64,000 bases of DNA from Streptomyces antioxidans. GTDB taxonomy: Bacteria > Actinomycetota > Actinomycetes > Streptomycetales > Streptomycetaceae. The stretch spans positions 1-64,000 of the forward strand of contig NZ_LAKD02000105.1 in the NCBI RefSeq assembly GCF_000968685.2, read 5' to 3'. Positions 15,882-24,783 of this stretch are shown one piece after another; within the stretch, counting starts at the first letter, position 1, and each line of letters begins with the position of its first letter. The position numbers were made by a program, and so were the translations under genes. The notes beneath the pieces were generated by a model. That model was not told the origin of the DNA. It saw only the letters and a list, made by a program, of their open reading frames with translations, and ran no database searches.

Positions 15882-17030
15882 ATGCGAAGCAGCGGCAGGA
15901 ACAGCAGGGGCAGCGGTAGCGGCAAGAACTACCGGGGCGCGGGGAACGGGCGCGACGAGCAGCAGCAGCGCGCCGGCCGCCCCCGCCCCGAAGAGCGCCG
16001 CTACGACACGGGCGGCGGCCCCAAGGCGGGAGGCCCCAAGGCGGGCCCCAAGACCGGCCCGAAGACGGGTGCCAAGGGCTCCCAGGGCGGTCCCAAGGGC
16101 TCCCAGGGCGGCCCCGGCCCCAGGAGTGGTTCCCAGAGCTCCCAGGGCGGCGGTCCCAAGGGCGGCGGTGGCCCCAAGGGCGGTAGCGGCGGCCGTGGCC
16201 GCAAGCCCGGCCCGGCCCGGCCGCGCGAGTACGAGGCGCAGATGGAGGAGCGCAACCGCGCCCGCCACGACAAGCCGCGGGTCACGATGCCCAAGACCTT
16301 CGGCGAGCCGGAGGGCGAACGGCTCCAGAAGGTCCTCGCCCGCGCCGGTATGGGCTCGCGCCGCGCCTGTGAGGAGCTGATCGACCAGGCCCGGGTCGAG
16401 GTCAACGGCAAGATCGTGACCGAGCAGGGGCTGCGCGTCGACCCCGAGAAGGACGAGATCAAGGTCGACGGGCTGACCGTGGCCACCCAGTCGTACCTCT
16501 TCTTCGCGCTGAACAAGCCCGCCGGTGTCGTCTCCACCATGGAGGACCCCGACGGCCGCCAGTGCCTGGGCGACTACGTGACCAACCGCGAGACCCGGCT
16601 CTTCCACGTCGGCCGCCTCGACACCGAGACCGAGGGCATCCTCCTGCTCACCAACCACGGCGAGCTGGCCCACCGCCTCACCCACCCCCGCTACGGCGTG
16701 AAGAAGACCTATCTCGCCGCCATCCAGGGCCCGCTCCCGCGCGACCTGGGCAAGCGGCTCAAGAGCGGCATCGAGCTGGAGGACGGCTATGCCCGGGCCG
16801 ACCACTTCAGGGTGGTGCAGAACACCGGCAAGAACTATCTGGTCGAGGTGAGCCTGCACGAGGGCCGCAAGCACATCGTGCGGCGGATGCTCGCCGAGGC
16901 CGGGTTCCCGGTCGACAAGCTGGTGCGGACGGCCTTCGGCCCGATCGCGCTCGGCGACCAGAAGTCCGGCTGGCTGCGCCGGTTGACCAACACCGAGGTC
17001 GGCATGCTCATGCGCGAGGTCGACCTCTGA
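15882..17030 (+). CDS. RluB/RsuA-type rRNA pseudouridine synthase with basic Gly-rich tail
   Basis: Isomerises a uridine in rRNA to pseudouridine; the RluB branch usually acts on 23S rRNA helix 90. About residues 1-130 are a disordered Gly/Lys/Pro/Ser-rich tail with repeated KGSQGGP-like units. An S4 RNA-binding domain follows (ERLQKVLARAGMGSRRACEE, from about 146). The catalytic domain carries GRLDTETEGIL with catalytic Asp near 247 and ends with EGRKHIVRRMLAEAG. The ATG at 15882 follows a TTG that is also in frame. The gene order scpA-scpB-rluB is widespread in bacteria. The basic tail, absent from enterobacterial RluB, may help hold RNA. Confidence 0.92.
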   Translation: MRSSGRNSRGSGSGKNYRGAGNGRDEQQQRAGRPRPEERRYDTGGGPKAGGPKAGPKTGPKTGAKGSQGGPKGSQGGPGPRSGSQSSQGGGPKGGGGPKGGSGGRGRKPGPARPREYEAQMEERNRARHDKPRVTMPKTFGEPEGERLQKVLARAGMGSRRACEELIDQARVEVNGKIVTEQGLRVDPEKDEIKVDGLTVATQSYLFFALNKPAGVVSTMEDPDGRQCLGDYVTNRETRLFHVGRLDTETEGILLLTNHGELAHRLTHPRYGVKKTYLAAIQGPLPRDLGKRLKSGIELEDGYARADHFRVVQNTGKNYLVEVSLHEGRKHIVRRMLAEAGFPVDKLVRTAFGPIALGDQKSGWLRRLTNTEVGMLMREVDL

Positions 17031-17233
17031 TACGGGCCCGGCGGCTGGTCCGGGCCCGGCGCGGCTGACGGCCCCAGCCGTCGGCGGGCCGCCGCCCCCG
17101 GACCGCCCCGTCTCGCCCAGCGGTCGCCCCAGGAGCCTGTCCGACCCGCTCGTTACGCTGATCGGGAGTGCGGCCGGAGACAGCGCGGCCGCGCCCGACG
17201 CACGACAGGCACAGCGCGCACAGGGAGCGAGAC

Positions 17234-17596
17234 GTGGCGGTACGAGCGGTCCGCGGGGCCGTCCAGCTGGACAGGGACGAGCCGGAGCACATGCATGAGC
17301 AGGTCTCCGCGCTGCTGACCGCCATCCTGGAGCGGAACACCCTCGCCCCCGACGACCTGATCAGCGTGTGGTTCACCGCCACCCCGGATCTGCACAGCGA
17401 CTTCCCGGCGGTCGCCGCCCGCAAGCTGGGCATCACCGACGTGCCGCTGATCTGCGCCCAGGAGCTGGACATACGGGGGGCCATGCCCCGCGTGGTCCGC
17501 ATCCTGGCGCATATCGAGACCTCCCTGTCCAAGTCCGATGTCGCCCATGTCTACCTGGGCGCCGCCGGCTCCCTCCGCAAGGACATCGCCCAATGA
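17234..17596 (+). CDS. aroH: AroH-type chorismate mutase
   Basis: A 120-residue cytoplasmic chorismate mutase of the Bacillus subtilis AroH trimer class, converting chorismate to prephenate. Active-site positions of that family are visible: the early Arg in VRAVRGA, the Cys-x-x-Glu pair in ICAQELDI, the Arg in PRVVRIL and the Tyr in HVYLGAA. GTG 17234 has GGGAG at 17223-17227 (spacing 6). Its stop overlaps the ATG of tyrA (ATGA), so prephenate formation and its use for tyrosine are produced together. Confidence 0.93.
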   Translation: MAVRAVRGAVQLDRDEPEHMHEQVSALLTAILERNTLAPDDLISVWFTATPDLHSDFPAVAARKLGITDVPLICAQELDIRGAMPRVVRILAHIETSLSKSDVAHVYLGAAGSLRKDIAQ

Positions 17597-18678
17597 GAAC
17601 CGCCCTCGTCATCGGCACCGGCCTGATCGGCACCTCCGCCGCGCTGGCCCTGGCCGGCCGTGGCGTCCAGGTGCACCTCGCCGACCACGACGCGGCCCAG
17701 GCCCGGACCGCCGAGGCACGCGGCGCCGGGACTCAACGCCAGCCCGAGGGGCCGGTGGACCTGGCGATCGTCGCCGTGCCCCCGGCGCATGTGGCGGCGA
17801 CCGTGGCCGATGTGCTGCGCCGCGGCCTGGCCCGCGGCGTCTTGGACGTCGCGAGCGTCAAGGGCGGTCCGCGCCGTGAGCTGGACGCCCTCGGCTGCGA
17901 TCTGACCCGCTATATCGGCACGCATCCGATGGCGGGCCGGGAGCGCTCCGGGCCGCTGGCCGCCACCGCCGATCTCTTCGAGGGGCGGCCCTGGGTGCTC
18001 ACGCCCACCGCCGGCACCGACACCGAGGCGCTTAACCTCGCCCTCGAGCTGGTCGCGCTGTGCCGGGCGGTGCCCGTGGTGATGGAGGACGAGGCACACG
18101 ACCGGGCGGTGGCGCTCGTCTCGCACACCCCCCACCTGCTGTCCAGCATGGTCGCCGCGCGGCTCCAGGACGCCGATGAGACCGCGGTGCGGCTGTGCGG
18201 GCAGGGCATCCGCGACGTCACCCGGATCGCGGCCTCCGACCCCGCCATGTGGATCGACATCCTCTCCGCCAACCCCGGCCCGGTGGCCGATGTGCTCGCC
18301 GCCGTCGCCGCCGACCTCGACGAGACGGTGCGGGCCCTGCGCGTCCTCCAGTCCGCCGACGAGGCCAAGCGCGGCGGCGGCGCGGCCGGGATCGAGGACG
18401 TGCTGCGCCGGGGCAACGCCGGGCGCGAGCGGGTGCCTGGCAAGCACGGCGCCGCCTCGGCCGTCTATGAGACCGTGACGGTGCTCATCGGCGACCAGCC
18501 GGGCGAGCTGGCCCGGATCTTCGCCGACGCGGGCCGGGCGGGCGTCAACATCGAGGACGTCCGGATCGAGCACGCCACCGGGCAGCAGGCCGGTCTGATC
18601 CAGCTGGTGGTCGAGCCCTCGGCGGCCCCGGGGCTCACCCGGGCACTGCGGGAGCGGGGATGGTCCATCCGCCAGTAG
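17593..18678 (+). CDS. tyrA: Prephenate dehydrogenase with C-terminal ACT domain
   Basis: Oxidises prephenate to 4-hydroxyphenylpyruvate in tyrosine synthesis. The Rossmann fold begins IGTGLIGTSAALALAGRG. The catalytic His lies in THPMAGRERSG, and the alpha-helical dimerisation region spans about residues 165-270. From about 290 an ACT-type regulatory domain is seen (VTVLIGDQPGELARIFADAG), probably the site of feedback inhibition by tyrosine. The 361-residue length suits a TyrA-ACT fusion. Translation is coupled to the upstream chorismate mutase by the ATGA overlap. Confidence 0.93.
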   Translation: MRTALVIGTGLIGTSAALALAGRGVQVHLADHDAAQARTAEARGAGTQRQPEGPVDLAIVAVPPAHVAATVADVLRRGLARGVLDVASVKGGPRRELDALGCDLTRYIGTHPMAGRERSGPLAATADLFEGRPWVLTPTAGTDTEALNLALELVALCRAVPVVMEDEAHDRAVALVSHTPHLLSSMVAARLQDADETAVRLCGQGIRDVTRIAASDPAMWIDILSANPGPVADVLAAVAADLDETVRALRVLQSADEAKRGGGAAGIEDVLRRGNAGRERVPGKHGAASAVYETVTVLIGDQPGELARIFADAGRAGVNIEDVRIEHATGQQAGLIQLVVEPSAAPGLTRALRERGWSIRQ

Positions 18679-18820
18679 CGGCGGAGCGGACCGCCGGACG
18701 TCCCGGCCCCGGACGCTATCCACAGCGGTGCGAAGCCGCCCGGGGGAAGCCAGTAACCTTGTCCGAGGCTCCCATGGCCCGTTCAGCTCAGCCCCGTGCA
18801 CACGAAAGGTGTCTGTCACC

Positions 18821-19525
18821 GTGGAAACCGCCGCCCGGACCGCCCCGGCAGCAGTGATTGTCGCGATCGACGGCCCCGCAGGCACGGGCAAGTCCAGTAC
18901 CTCGAAGTCCGTCGCCGCCAAGCTGGGCCTGGGCTACCTGGACACCGGCGCCCAGTACCGGGCGATCACCTGGTGGATGGTGGCCAACGGCATCGACGTC
19001 GAGGACGCCGTGGCCGTGGCCGACGCCGCAGGCAAGCCCGCCATCGTCTCCGGCACCGACCCGGCCAACCCGACGATCACCGTCGACGGCACCGACGTCT
19101 CCGGGCCGATCCGCACCCAGGAGGTCACCTCGCGGGTCAGCGCGGTCAGCGCGGTGCCCGAGGTGCGGGCCGTGATCACCGAGCTCCAGCGGACCATCGC
19201 CGCCGAGGCGCCGCGCGGCATCGTGGTCGAGGGCCGGGACATCGGTACCACGGTCCTCCCGGACGCCGACCTCAAGATCTTCCTGACTGCCTCCCCGGAG
19301 GTCCGGGCGGCCCGCCGCAGTGGTGAGCTGAAGGGCAAGGACGCCGCCGACCTGGTCAGCACCCAGGCCGCGCTGGCCAGGCGGGACGCCCTGGACTCCG
19401 GCCGCAAGGCCTCGCCGCTGGCCAAGGCGGACGACGCGGTCGAGGTGGACACCTCCGAGCTCACCCTCGACCAGGTCATCGAGTGCGTGGTCACCCTCGT
19501 CGAGGAGAAGCGGACGGCCGCGTGA
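18821..19525 (+). CDS. cmk: Cytidylate kinase
   Basis: Phosphorylates CMP and dCMP. The P-loop is IDGPAGTGKSSTSKSVA, followed by the family stretch LGYLDTGAQYRAITWWM and VVEGRDIGTTVLPDADLKIF. The 234-residue length is normal. GTG 18821 (VETAARTAPA) is chosen, with AAAGGTG ending 9 nt upstream; GTG 18809 and a longer leader to 18728 are open but lack family similarity. The stop overlaps the GTG of the acyltransferase gene. The cmk-plsC-der order is common in actinobacteria. Confidence 0.95.
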   Translation: METAARTAPAAVIVAIDGPAGTGKSSTSKSVAAKLGLGYLDTGAQYRAITWWMVANGIDVEDAVAVADAAGKPAIVSGTDPANPTITVDGTDVSGPIRTQEVTSRVSAVSAVPEVRAVITELQRTIAAEAPRGIVVEGRDIGTTVLPDADLKIFLTASPEVRAARRSGELKGKDAADLVSTQAALARRDALDSGRKASPLAKADDAVEVDTSELTLDQVIECVVTLVEEKRTAA

Positions 19526-20196
19526 GCGCCACCGAGGAGACCCTGCCCAGCTCCGCCGGGGCCGCCGTGGGGCGCCGGATCGGCATCGGCCTGATGTACG
19601 GGTTGTGGCGGCCGCGGGTGCTGGGCGCATGGCGGATCCCGTCCGCCGGGCCCGTCATCCTCGCCGGGAACCACTCCCACAACATCGACGGCCCGATGCT
19701 GATCGGCACCTCGCCGCGGCCGGTGCACTTCCTGGTCAAGAAGGAGGCGTTCATCGGCCCGCTGGACCCGTTCCTGCGCGGTATCGGGCAGCTGAAGGTG
19801 GACCGTACGAGCGCCGACCGCGCCGCGATCGGCCAGGCCCTGGGGGTGCTGGAGCGCGGCGGGGTGCTGGGGATCTTCCCCGAGGGCACCCGGGGCGACG
19901 GCGACTTCGCCTCGCTGCGCACGGGGCTCGCGTACTTCGCGGTGCGCTCCGGCGCGCCGATCGTGCCGGTGGCGGTGTTGGGCACCGCGACCCCGCGCGA
20001 CGACGGCCGGTCCAGGCCGCTGCCCCGGCTGCGCAGCAGGGTCGACGTGGTGTTCGGCGACCCCTTCGAGGCGGGGGACGGCAGCGGCAGGCGGACCCGG
20101 GCGGCCCTGGACCAGGCCACCGAGCGCATCCAGAAGCGGCTGGGCGCGCATCTGGGCGCGGCCAGGCAGCTCACCGGCCGACCGGATCAGACATAG
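19522..20196 (+). CDS. PlsC-like 1-acyl-glycerol-3-phosphate acyltransferase
   Basis: A 224-residue membrane-associated acyltransferase, probably acting on lysophosphatidate or a related lipid. The catalytic NHxxxxD motif is NHSHNID, and the substrate-binding motif is FPEGTRGDG. The GTG start at 19522 overlaps the cmk stop (GTGA). A perfect 10-bp hairpin separates it from der. The exact acyl acceptor is not determined by sequence. Confidence 0.88.
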   Translation: MSATEETLPSSAGAAVGRRIGIGLMYGLWRPRVLGAWRIPSAGPVILAGNHSHNIDGPMLIGTSPRPVHFLVKKEAFIGPLDPFLRGIGQLKVDRTSADRAAIGQALGVLERGGVLGIFPEGTRGDGDFASLRTGLAYFAVRSGAPIVPVAVLGTATPRDDGRSRPLPRLRSRVDVVFGDPFEAGDGSGRRTRAALDQATERIQKRLGAHLGAARQLTGRPDQT

Positions 20197-20200
20197 ACCC

Positions 20201-20223
20201 GCGCACCGCCAGGGGCGGTGCGC
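20201..20223 (+). terminator. Hairpin between the acyltransferase gene and der
   Basis: A perfect 10-bp stem, GCGCACCGCC-AGG-GGCGGTGCGC, begins 5 nt after the acyltransferase stop and ends 28 nt before the der ATG. No U-tract follows. It may attenuate readthrough into der or stabilise the upstream message. Confidence 0.45.
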
Positions 20224-20251
20224 GGTACTGAGGGACGACGAGGACATCTTC

Positions 20252-21715
20252 ATGAACGACCAGATCCACAGCGGCGGCGACGAGCACGGGGAGCTTGGCG
20301 ACGCCGAGTACGCGGAGTTCATGGAGCTCGCCGCGCAAGAGGGCTTCGACCTGACGGAGGTCGAGGGCGACCTGGCCGCTGCCGGGCACGGCCCGCTGCC
20401 GGTGCTGGCGGTCGTCGGCCGCCCCAACGTCGGCAAGTCCACCCTGGTGAACCGGATCCTCGGCCGCCGGGAGGCGGTCGTGGAGGACCGCCCCGGCGTC
20501 ACCCGCGACCGGGTGACCTACGAGGCCGAGTGGTCCGGCCGCCGCTTCAAGGTGGTCGACACCGGCGGCTGGGAACAGGACGTGCTCGGCATCGACGCGT
20601 CGGTGGCCGCCCAGGCCGAGTTCGCGATCGAGGCCGCCGACGCGGTGGTCTTCGTCGTGGACGCCACCGTGGGCGCCACCGACACCGACGAGGCCGTGGT
20701 CAAGCTGTTGCGCCGGGCCGGAAAGCCCGTGGTGCTGTGCGCCAACAAGGTCGACGGGCCCAGCGGTGAGGCCGATGCCGCGATGCTGTGGTCGCTCGGC
20801 CTCGGCGAGCCGTACCCGGTCTCCGCGCTGCACGGCCGCGGCACCGGCGACATGCTCGACGCGGTCCTGGAGGCGCTGCCCGAGGCCCCGGCCCAGACCT
20901 TCGGGGCGACGGTCGGCGGCCCGCGCCGGATCGCCCTGATCGGCCGCCCGAACGTGGGCAAGTCCTCGCTGCTCAACAAGGTGGCGGGCGAGGAGCGGGT
21001 GGTCGTCAACGAGGTCGCGGGCACCACTCGGGACCCGGTCGACGAGATGATCCAACTCGGCGGCATCACCTGGAAGTTCGTCGACACCGCCGGAATCCGC
21101 CGCCGGGTCCACCTCCAGGAGGGCGCCGACTACTACGCCTCGCTGCGCACCGCGGCCGCCGTGGAGAAGGCGGAGGTCGCGGTGGTGCTGATCGACGCCA
21201 GCGAGTCGATCAGCGTCCAGGACCAGCGGATCATCACGATGGCCGTCGAGGCCGGGCGCGCGCTCGTCATCGCGTACAACAAGTGGGACACCCTGGACGA
21301 GGAGCGCCGCTACTACCTCGAGCGCGAGATCGAGACGGAGCTGGTGCAGATCCAGTGGGCGCCGCGGGTCAATGTCTCGGCGCGCACCGGCCGCCACATG
21401 GAGAAGCTGGTCCCGGCGATCGAGACGGCGCTGGCCGGATGGGAGACCCGCGTCCCGACCGGACGGCTCAACTCCTTCCTCGGCGAGATCGTCGCCTCGC
21501 ACCCGCACCCGATCCGGGGCGGCAAGCAGCCGCGGATCCTCTTCGGGACGCAGGCCGGGACCCGGCCGCCGCGGTTCGTGCTCTTCGCCTCGGGCTTCCT
21601 GGAGGCGGGCTACCGCCGCTTCATCGAACGGCGGCTGCGCGAGGAGTTCGGCTTCGAGGGGACGCCGCTGCAGATTTCGGTACGGGTGCGCGAGAAGCGC
21701 GGCCGCAAGCGGTAG
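20252..21715 (+). CDS. der: GTPase Der (EngA), 50S ribosome assembly
   Basis: An essential tandem GTPase for 50S subunit maturation. Two G domains are visible, each with the G1 motif GRPNVGKS (near residues 56 and 230), DTGGWE or DTAGIRRR as G3, and NKVDG or NKWDT as G4. The C-terminal KH-like domain starts near 380. The 487-residue length includes an acidic N-terminal leader of about 45 residues that is usual in actinobacteria. ATG 20252 has GAGGA 7 nt upstream. It ends the housekeeping run; the next gene is convergent. Confidence 0.96.
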   Translation: MNDQIHSGGDEHGELGDAEYAEFMELAAQEGFDLTEVEGDLAAAGHGPLPVLAVVGRPNVGKSTLVNRILGRREAVVEDRPGVTRDRVTYEAEWSGRRFKVVDTGGWEQDVLGIDASVAAQAEFAIEAADAVVFVVDATVGATDTDEAVVKLLRRAGKPVVLCANKVDGPSGEADAAMLWSLGLGEPYPVSALHGRGTGDMLDAVLEALPEAPAQTFGATVGGPRRIALIGRPNVGKSSLLNKVAGEERVVVNEVAGTTRDPVDEMIQLGGITWKFVDTAGIRRRVHLQEGADYYASLRTAAAVEKAEVAVVLIDASESISVQDQRIITMAVEAGRALVIAYNKWDTLDEERRYYLEREIETELVQIQWAPRVNVSARTGRHMEKLVPAIETALAGWETRVPTGRLNSFLGEIVASHPHPIRGGKQPRILFGTQAGTRPPRFVLFASGFLEAGYRRFIERRLREEFGFEGTPLQISVRVREKRGRKR

Positions 21716-21837
21716 CGGCGGCCGTAAGGACGACGCGGGGCAGGGCGGCGGTCGCGCCGGGGGGGGCTCACGCCACCCCGGCCCCCAGCACCGCGTCGCT
21801 CGGCACCGCGTCGGTCAGTCGGTCAGCACCGCGTCGG

Positions 21838-22317
21838 TCAGTATGTGTGCCCCGGCTCCTCGCCCCGGGCGGGCGGCAGCGCGGGGAGGTAGCCGCGGTA
21901 GTACAACTCGTCCGTGTACCAGGTCCCGCCGTGGCTATCCGGGCGGCCGTAGCCGCTGACCAGGCCCCGGGGCTGGCCGATGGCGGCGAACGCCACGAAC
22001 TCCATGTTCTCCTCGTCCGAGCGGTCACCGGGCAGCGCCCGGAACAGCCTGCGGTACTCCGCGTACAACGCGTCGTAGATCGGCGTGGCGGAGTGGCGCC
22101 AGGGATCGTGCGCTGCCTCCAGCGCGGGGCGCATGGCTGGAATGCAGCCGTATGAGGGGGAACGGTAGGAGAGGTCGTATGCGTGCACGTATGTGCCAAC
22201 GACCCGGCCGCCCGTCGGATGCGGCATCGATGGCGAATGGGCTGCCCACCAGGGTGCGGTGAGGTCCGGGGAGACGTCCGGGGGCACGTCCGGGACGGCG
22301 GCTGCCATGCCGATCAT
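21838..22317 (-). CDS. Conserved hypothetical protein, coupled to the 320-aa gene
   Basis: A 159-residue protein I do not recognise. It has no signal peptide or membrane segment and is rich in aromatic residues in the centre (DALYAEYRRLFRAL, SHGGTWYTDELYYRGYLPAL). The composition is that of a compact soluble protein. The ATG overlaps the stop of the upstream gene (ATGA at 22314-22317), so the two products are probably made together and may interact. Codon use matches the neighbours. Function unknown. Confidence 0.7.
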   Translation of the reverse strand: MIGMAAAVPDVPPDVSPDLTAPWWAAHSPSMPHPTGGRVVGTYVHAYDLSYRSPSYGCIPAMRPALEAAHDPWRHSATPIYDALYAEYRRLFRALPGDRSDEENMEFVAFAAIGQPRGLVSGYGRPDSHGGTWYTDELYYRGYLPALPPARGEEPGHTY

Positions 22318-23276
22318 GTGCCCGCGAGCGGCATCGACGCGCCGACCAGGGCGCCGCGCGCGGCGGCCCGGTCCAGCGCCGCGCGGAGCTGGTCCTCGCG
22401 CGGCTGGGTGCCGATCGTGCCCGCCGCCGCGGCGTAGACCAGCACCCTCTGGGCGCGGCCGACGGCGCTCCGCCAGCCCTCGCTGAGCGGCATCGGGCTG
22501 TGCGCCTGCCACCAGGCCACCGGTCGGCCGCCGCCCGGCGCGGGCATCAGCACCGCGTGCAGCCGCCCCATGGCCAGCAGCACCGACCAGCCGGGGTTGG
22601 GCGCGGGCGGCCGGCCCAGATCGACCACCGGGGCGAACCCCTGCTCGCTGAGGAGCTGCAGGAACTCATCGCCGTGGCTGATCGAACCGGGGCGGATGAT
22701 CGGCGCGGTGGGCTCCACCACCAGCGCCGCGCACGCCTCCTGACCGACCAGCACCACTCCGCTGGTCACACCGAGCACCGCCTGCTGCGGCACCGGTGCT
22801 TCACCGGACGGGGCCGGGGCGTGCGACCCGGCGGCGGGCGACACCGACGACAGGACCGGGGCGGGCGACACCAGCGACGGGGCGGGCGACGGGACAGGGG
22901 CCGCCGGGCCGGGGAAGTACGACGTGGAAGCATGCGGCGCGGCCGGCGCGGCCGGGGCGGGCGGTGCGTACGGCGCCTCGGCGCTCGGCGGCGCGGAGTC
23001 CTCACCCGTGATGGACCGCACCGCACCGCGCAACTGGTCTTCCGAGACCGGGACGACCTGGGAGGGCACACAGGTGGCGTGCGCGAAGGCCAGCACCGCC
23101 GTCTCCTGCCCCACGAAGAGCACGGTGCTGGTCCGCTCCTGCTCGGTGTTGCCGGGGGTGCGGCAGGACGTGCAGTCGTAAGCGCCCGGGGCGTTGTCCC
23201 CCGCGAGCAGCCGGTCGACTTCTTCGTCGCCGATCTCGGCGCGTACGTCATCGCTGACGTCGAGCATGCGCGGCAC
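22314..23276 (-). CDS. Conserved hypothetical protein with CxxC and proline-rich linker
   Basis: A 320-residue protein of unknown function. The N-terminal domain (about 1-110, MLDVSDDVRAEIGDEEVDRL) includes a possible metal or redox pair CTSCRTPG near residue 40. A Pro/Ala/Ser linker of about 70 residues follows, then a C-terminal domain (about 170-320) with DEFLQLLSEQGFAPVVDLG. GTG 23276 is preferred, with GAGGAG at 23283-23288 spaced 6 nt; ATG 23267 is the alternative. It is convergent with der and coupled to the downstream 159-aa gene. Confidence 0.72.
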   Translation of the reverse strand: MPRMLDVSDDVRAEIGDEEVDRLLAGDNAPGAYDCTSCRTPGNTEQERTSTVLFVGQETAVLAFAHATCVPSQVVPVSEDQLRGAVRSITGEDSAPPSAEAPYAPPAPAAPAAPHASTSYFPGPAAPVPSPAPSLVSPAPVLSSVSPAAGSHAPAPSGEAPVPQQAVLGVTSGVVLVGQEACAALVVEPTAPIIRPGSISHGDEFLQLLSEQGFAPVVDLGRPPAPNPGWSVLLAMGRLHAVLMPAPGGGRPVAWWQAHSPMPLSEGWRSAVGRAQRVLVYAAAAGTIGTQPREDQLRAALDRAAARGALVGASMPLAGT

Positions 23277-23544
23277 GGGTGGCTCCTCGGTCTCGGTGGA
23301 TGGGCCGGGTGGTTCCCGCCCATACGTAGACAACGGGACACGCGGGGCGTGGGTAACGCGCCCCGCCACCGCGGGGCCTGATGCACCGTCGGGCCGAAAA
23401 GTTCCCCCGAGTCCCTACCGATTTCACATCTGTTGGAGCACAAGAAGATGATGAAACCCAACCCTGTGCCACTTTCCGCTGTCTTACCTCGTGGTAGGCG
23501 GACGAGACACCCGTCCGCGGGGAAGCTGTGGGATACGGGGCCGG

Positions 23545-24783
23545 ATGCACATCTCTTTCCTTATTCACAACGCGTACGGAATCGGCGGGACGATCCGGAC
23601 CACGTACAACCTCGCCCGCACCCTGGGGGAGCAGCACGATGTGGAGATCGTGTCGGTCTTCCGCCATCGCGACCAGCCGATCTTCGAGCCCGGTCCGGGG
23701 GTGCGGCTCAGCCATCTCGTGGACCTCAGGAAGAACAGCCCGTCCTACGACGGCGGCGACCCTGACCACGGTCGTCCGGCGAAGGTCTTCCCCGCGACCG
23801 AGGGCCGCTACATGCAGTACAGCGCGCTCACCGACCGCCGTATCGCGGATCATCTGCGCTCGCTCGAGGCCGATATCGTCATCGGAACCCGGCCCGGGCT
23901 CAATGTCCACATCGCCCGGGAGGCCCGTAGCGGTCCGGTACGGGTCGGCCAGGAGCATCTGACGCTCAGCACCCACTCCAAGGGGCTGACCCGGGCTCTG
24001 CGCGCCGTCTACCCCCGGTTGGACGCGGTGACCACCGTGACCGAGGCCGACGCCCGGACCTACCGCGGCCAGATGCGGCTGCCCGGCGTACGGGTCGAGG
24101 CGGTCCCCAACAGCGTGCCCGCGTCTGGTCTGGAGCCCGCCGACGGCACCGGCAAGTGGGTGGTCGCGGCCGGTCGGCTGGCCCCGGTGAAACGCTACGA
24201 CCTGCTGATACGCGCCTTCGCGAAGGTGATCGAGGCCCGCCCCGACTGGCGGCTGCGGATCTACGGCGGCGGCGTCCAGCACGCCAAGCTGCGCGCCCTC
24301 ATCGACAGGCTCGGCCTCTACAACAACGTCTTCCTGATGGGCCCGGCCAATCCGCTCGACCCCGAGTGGGCCAAGGGCTCCATAGCCGCCGTCACCTCCA
24401 GTCTGGAGTCGTTCGGCATGACCATCGTGGAGGCCATGCGCTGCGGCCTTCCCGTGGTGTCCACCGACTGCCCGCACGGGCCCGCGGAGATCATCGACAA
24501 CGGTGTGGACGGCCGTCTCGTGCCCACCGGCGACACCGACGCCATCGCCGCCGCGCTGCTCGACCTCATCAACAACGACGAGCTGCGCCAGCAGATGGGG
24601 CAGGCCGCGCTGAAGGGCTCGGCCCGCTTCGATCCCTCGCGGGTGGCCGGGCGCTACGAGACGCTGTTCTCCGAGCTGATCGGCCGCAGCGGCCTGCGGG
24701 GCTCCCTGCACCGCGCCCGCGGCTCCCTGATCGGTGGCGCGTTCGCCGCCAAGGACTCCCTGCGGAAGGTGCGTGTCGCATGA
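23545..24783 (+). CDS. GT4-family glycosyltransferase
   Basis: A 412-residue GT-B retaining glycosyltransferase. The N-terminal fold opens HISFLIHNAYGIGGTIRTTY. The C-terminal half holds the donor site: VVAAGRLAPVKRYDLLIRAF, then the E-x7-E motif ESFGMTIVEAM and the phosphate-loop region. ATG 23545 (MHISFLIHN) is chosen because residues upstream are not family-like. The stop overlaps the ATG of the next gene. Together they look like a surface glycan or teichoic-acid-like pair, but donor and acceptor are unknown. Confidence 0.88.
   Translation: MHISFLIHNAYGIGGTIRTTYNLARTLGEQHDVEIVSVFRHRDQPIFEPGPGVRLSHLVDLRKNSPSYDGGDPDHGRPAKVFPATEGRYMQYSALTDRRIADHLRSLEADIVIGTRPGLNVHIAREARSGPVRVGQEHLTLSTHSKGLTRALRAVYPRLDAVTTVTEADARTYRGQMRLPGVRVEAVPNSVPASGLEPADGTGKWVVAAGRLAPVKRYDLLIRAFAKVIEARPDWRLRIYGGGVQHAKLRALIDRLGLYNNVFLMGPANPLDPEWAKGSIAAVTSSLESFGMTIVEAMRCGLPVVSTDCPHGPAEIIDNGVDGRLVPTGDTDAIAAALLDLINNDELRQQMGQAALKGSARFDPSRVAGRYETLFSELIGRSGLRGSLHRARGSLIGGAFAAKDSLRKVRVA

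Noticed and set aside
21716..21837. Possible tRNA or small RNA between der and the minus-strand pair
   Set aside because: No cloverleaf could be drawn; the DNA consists of CACCGCGTCGGTCAG repeats and a weak 7-bp hairpin.
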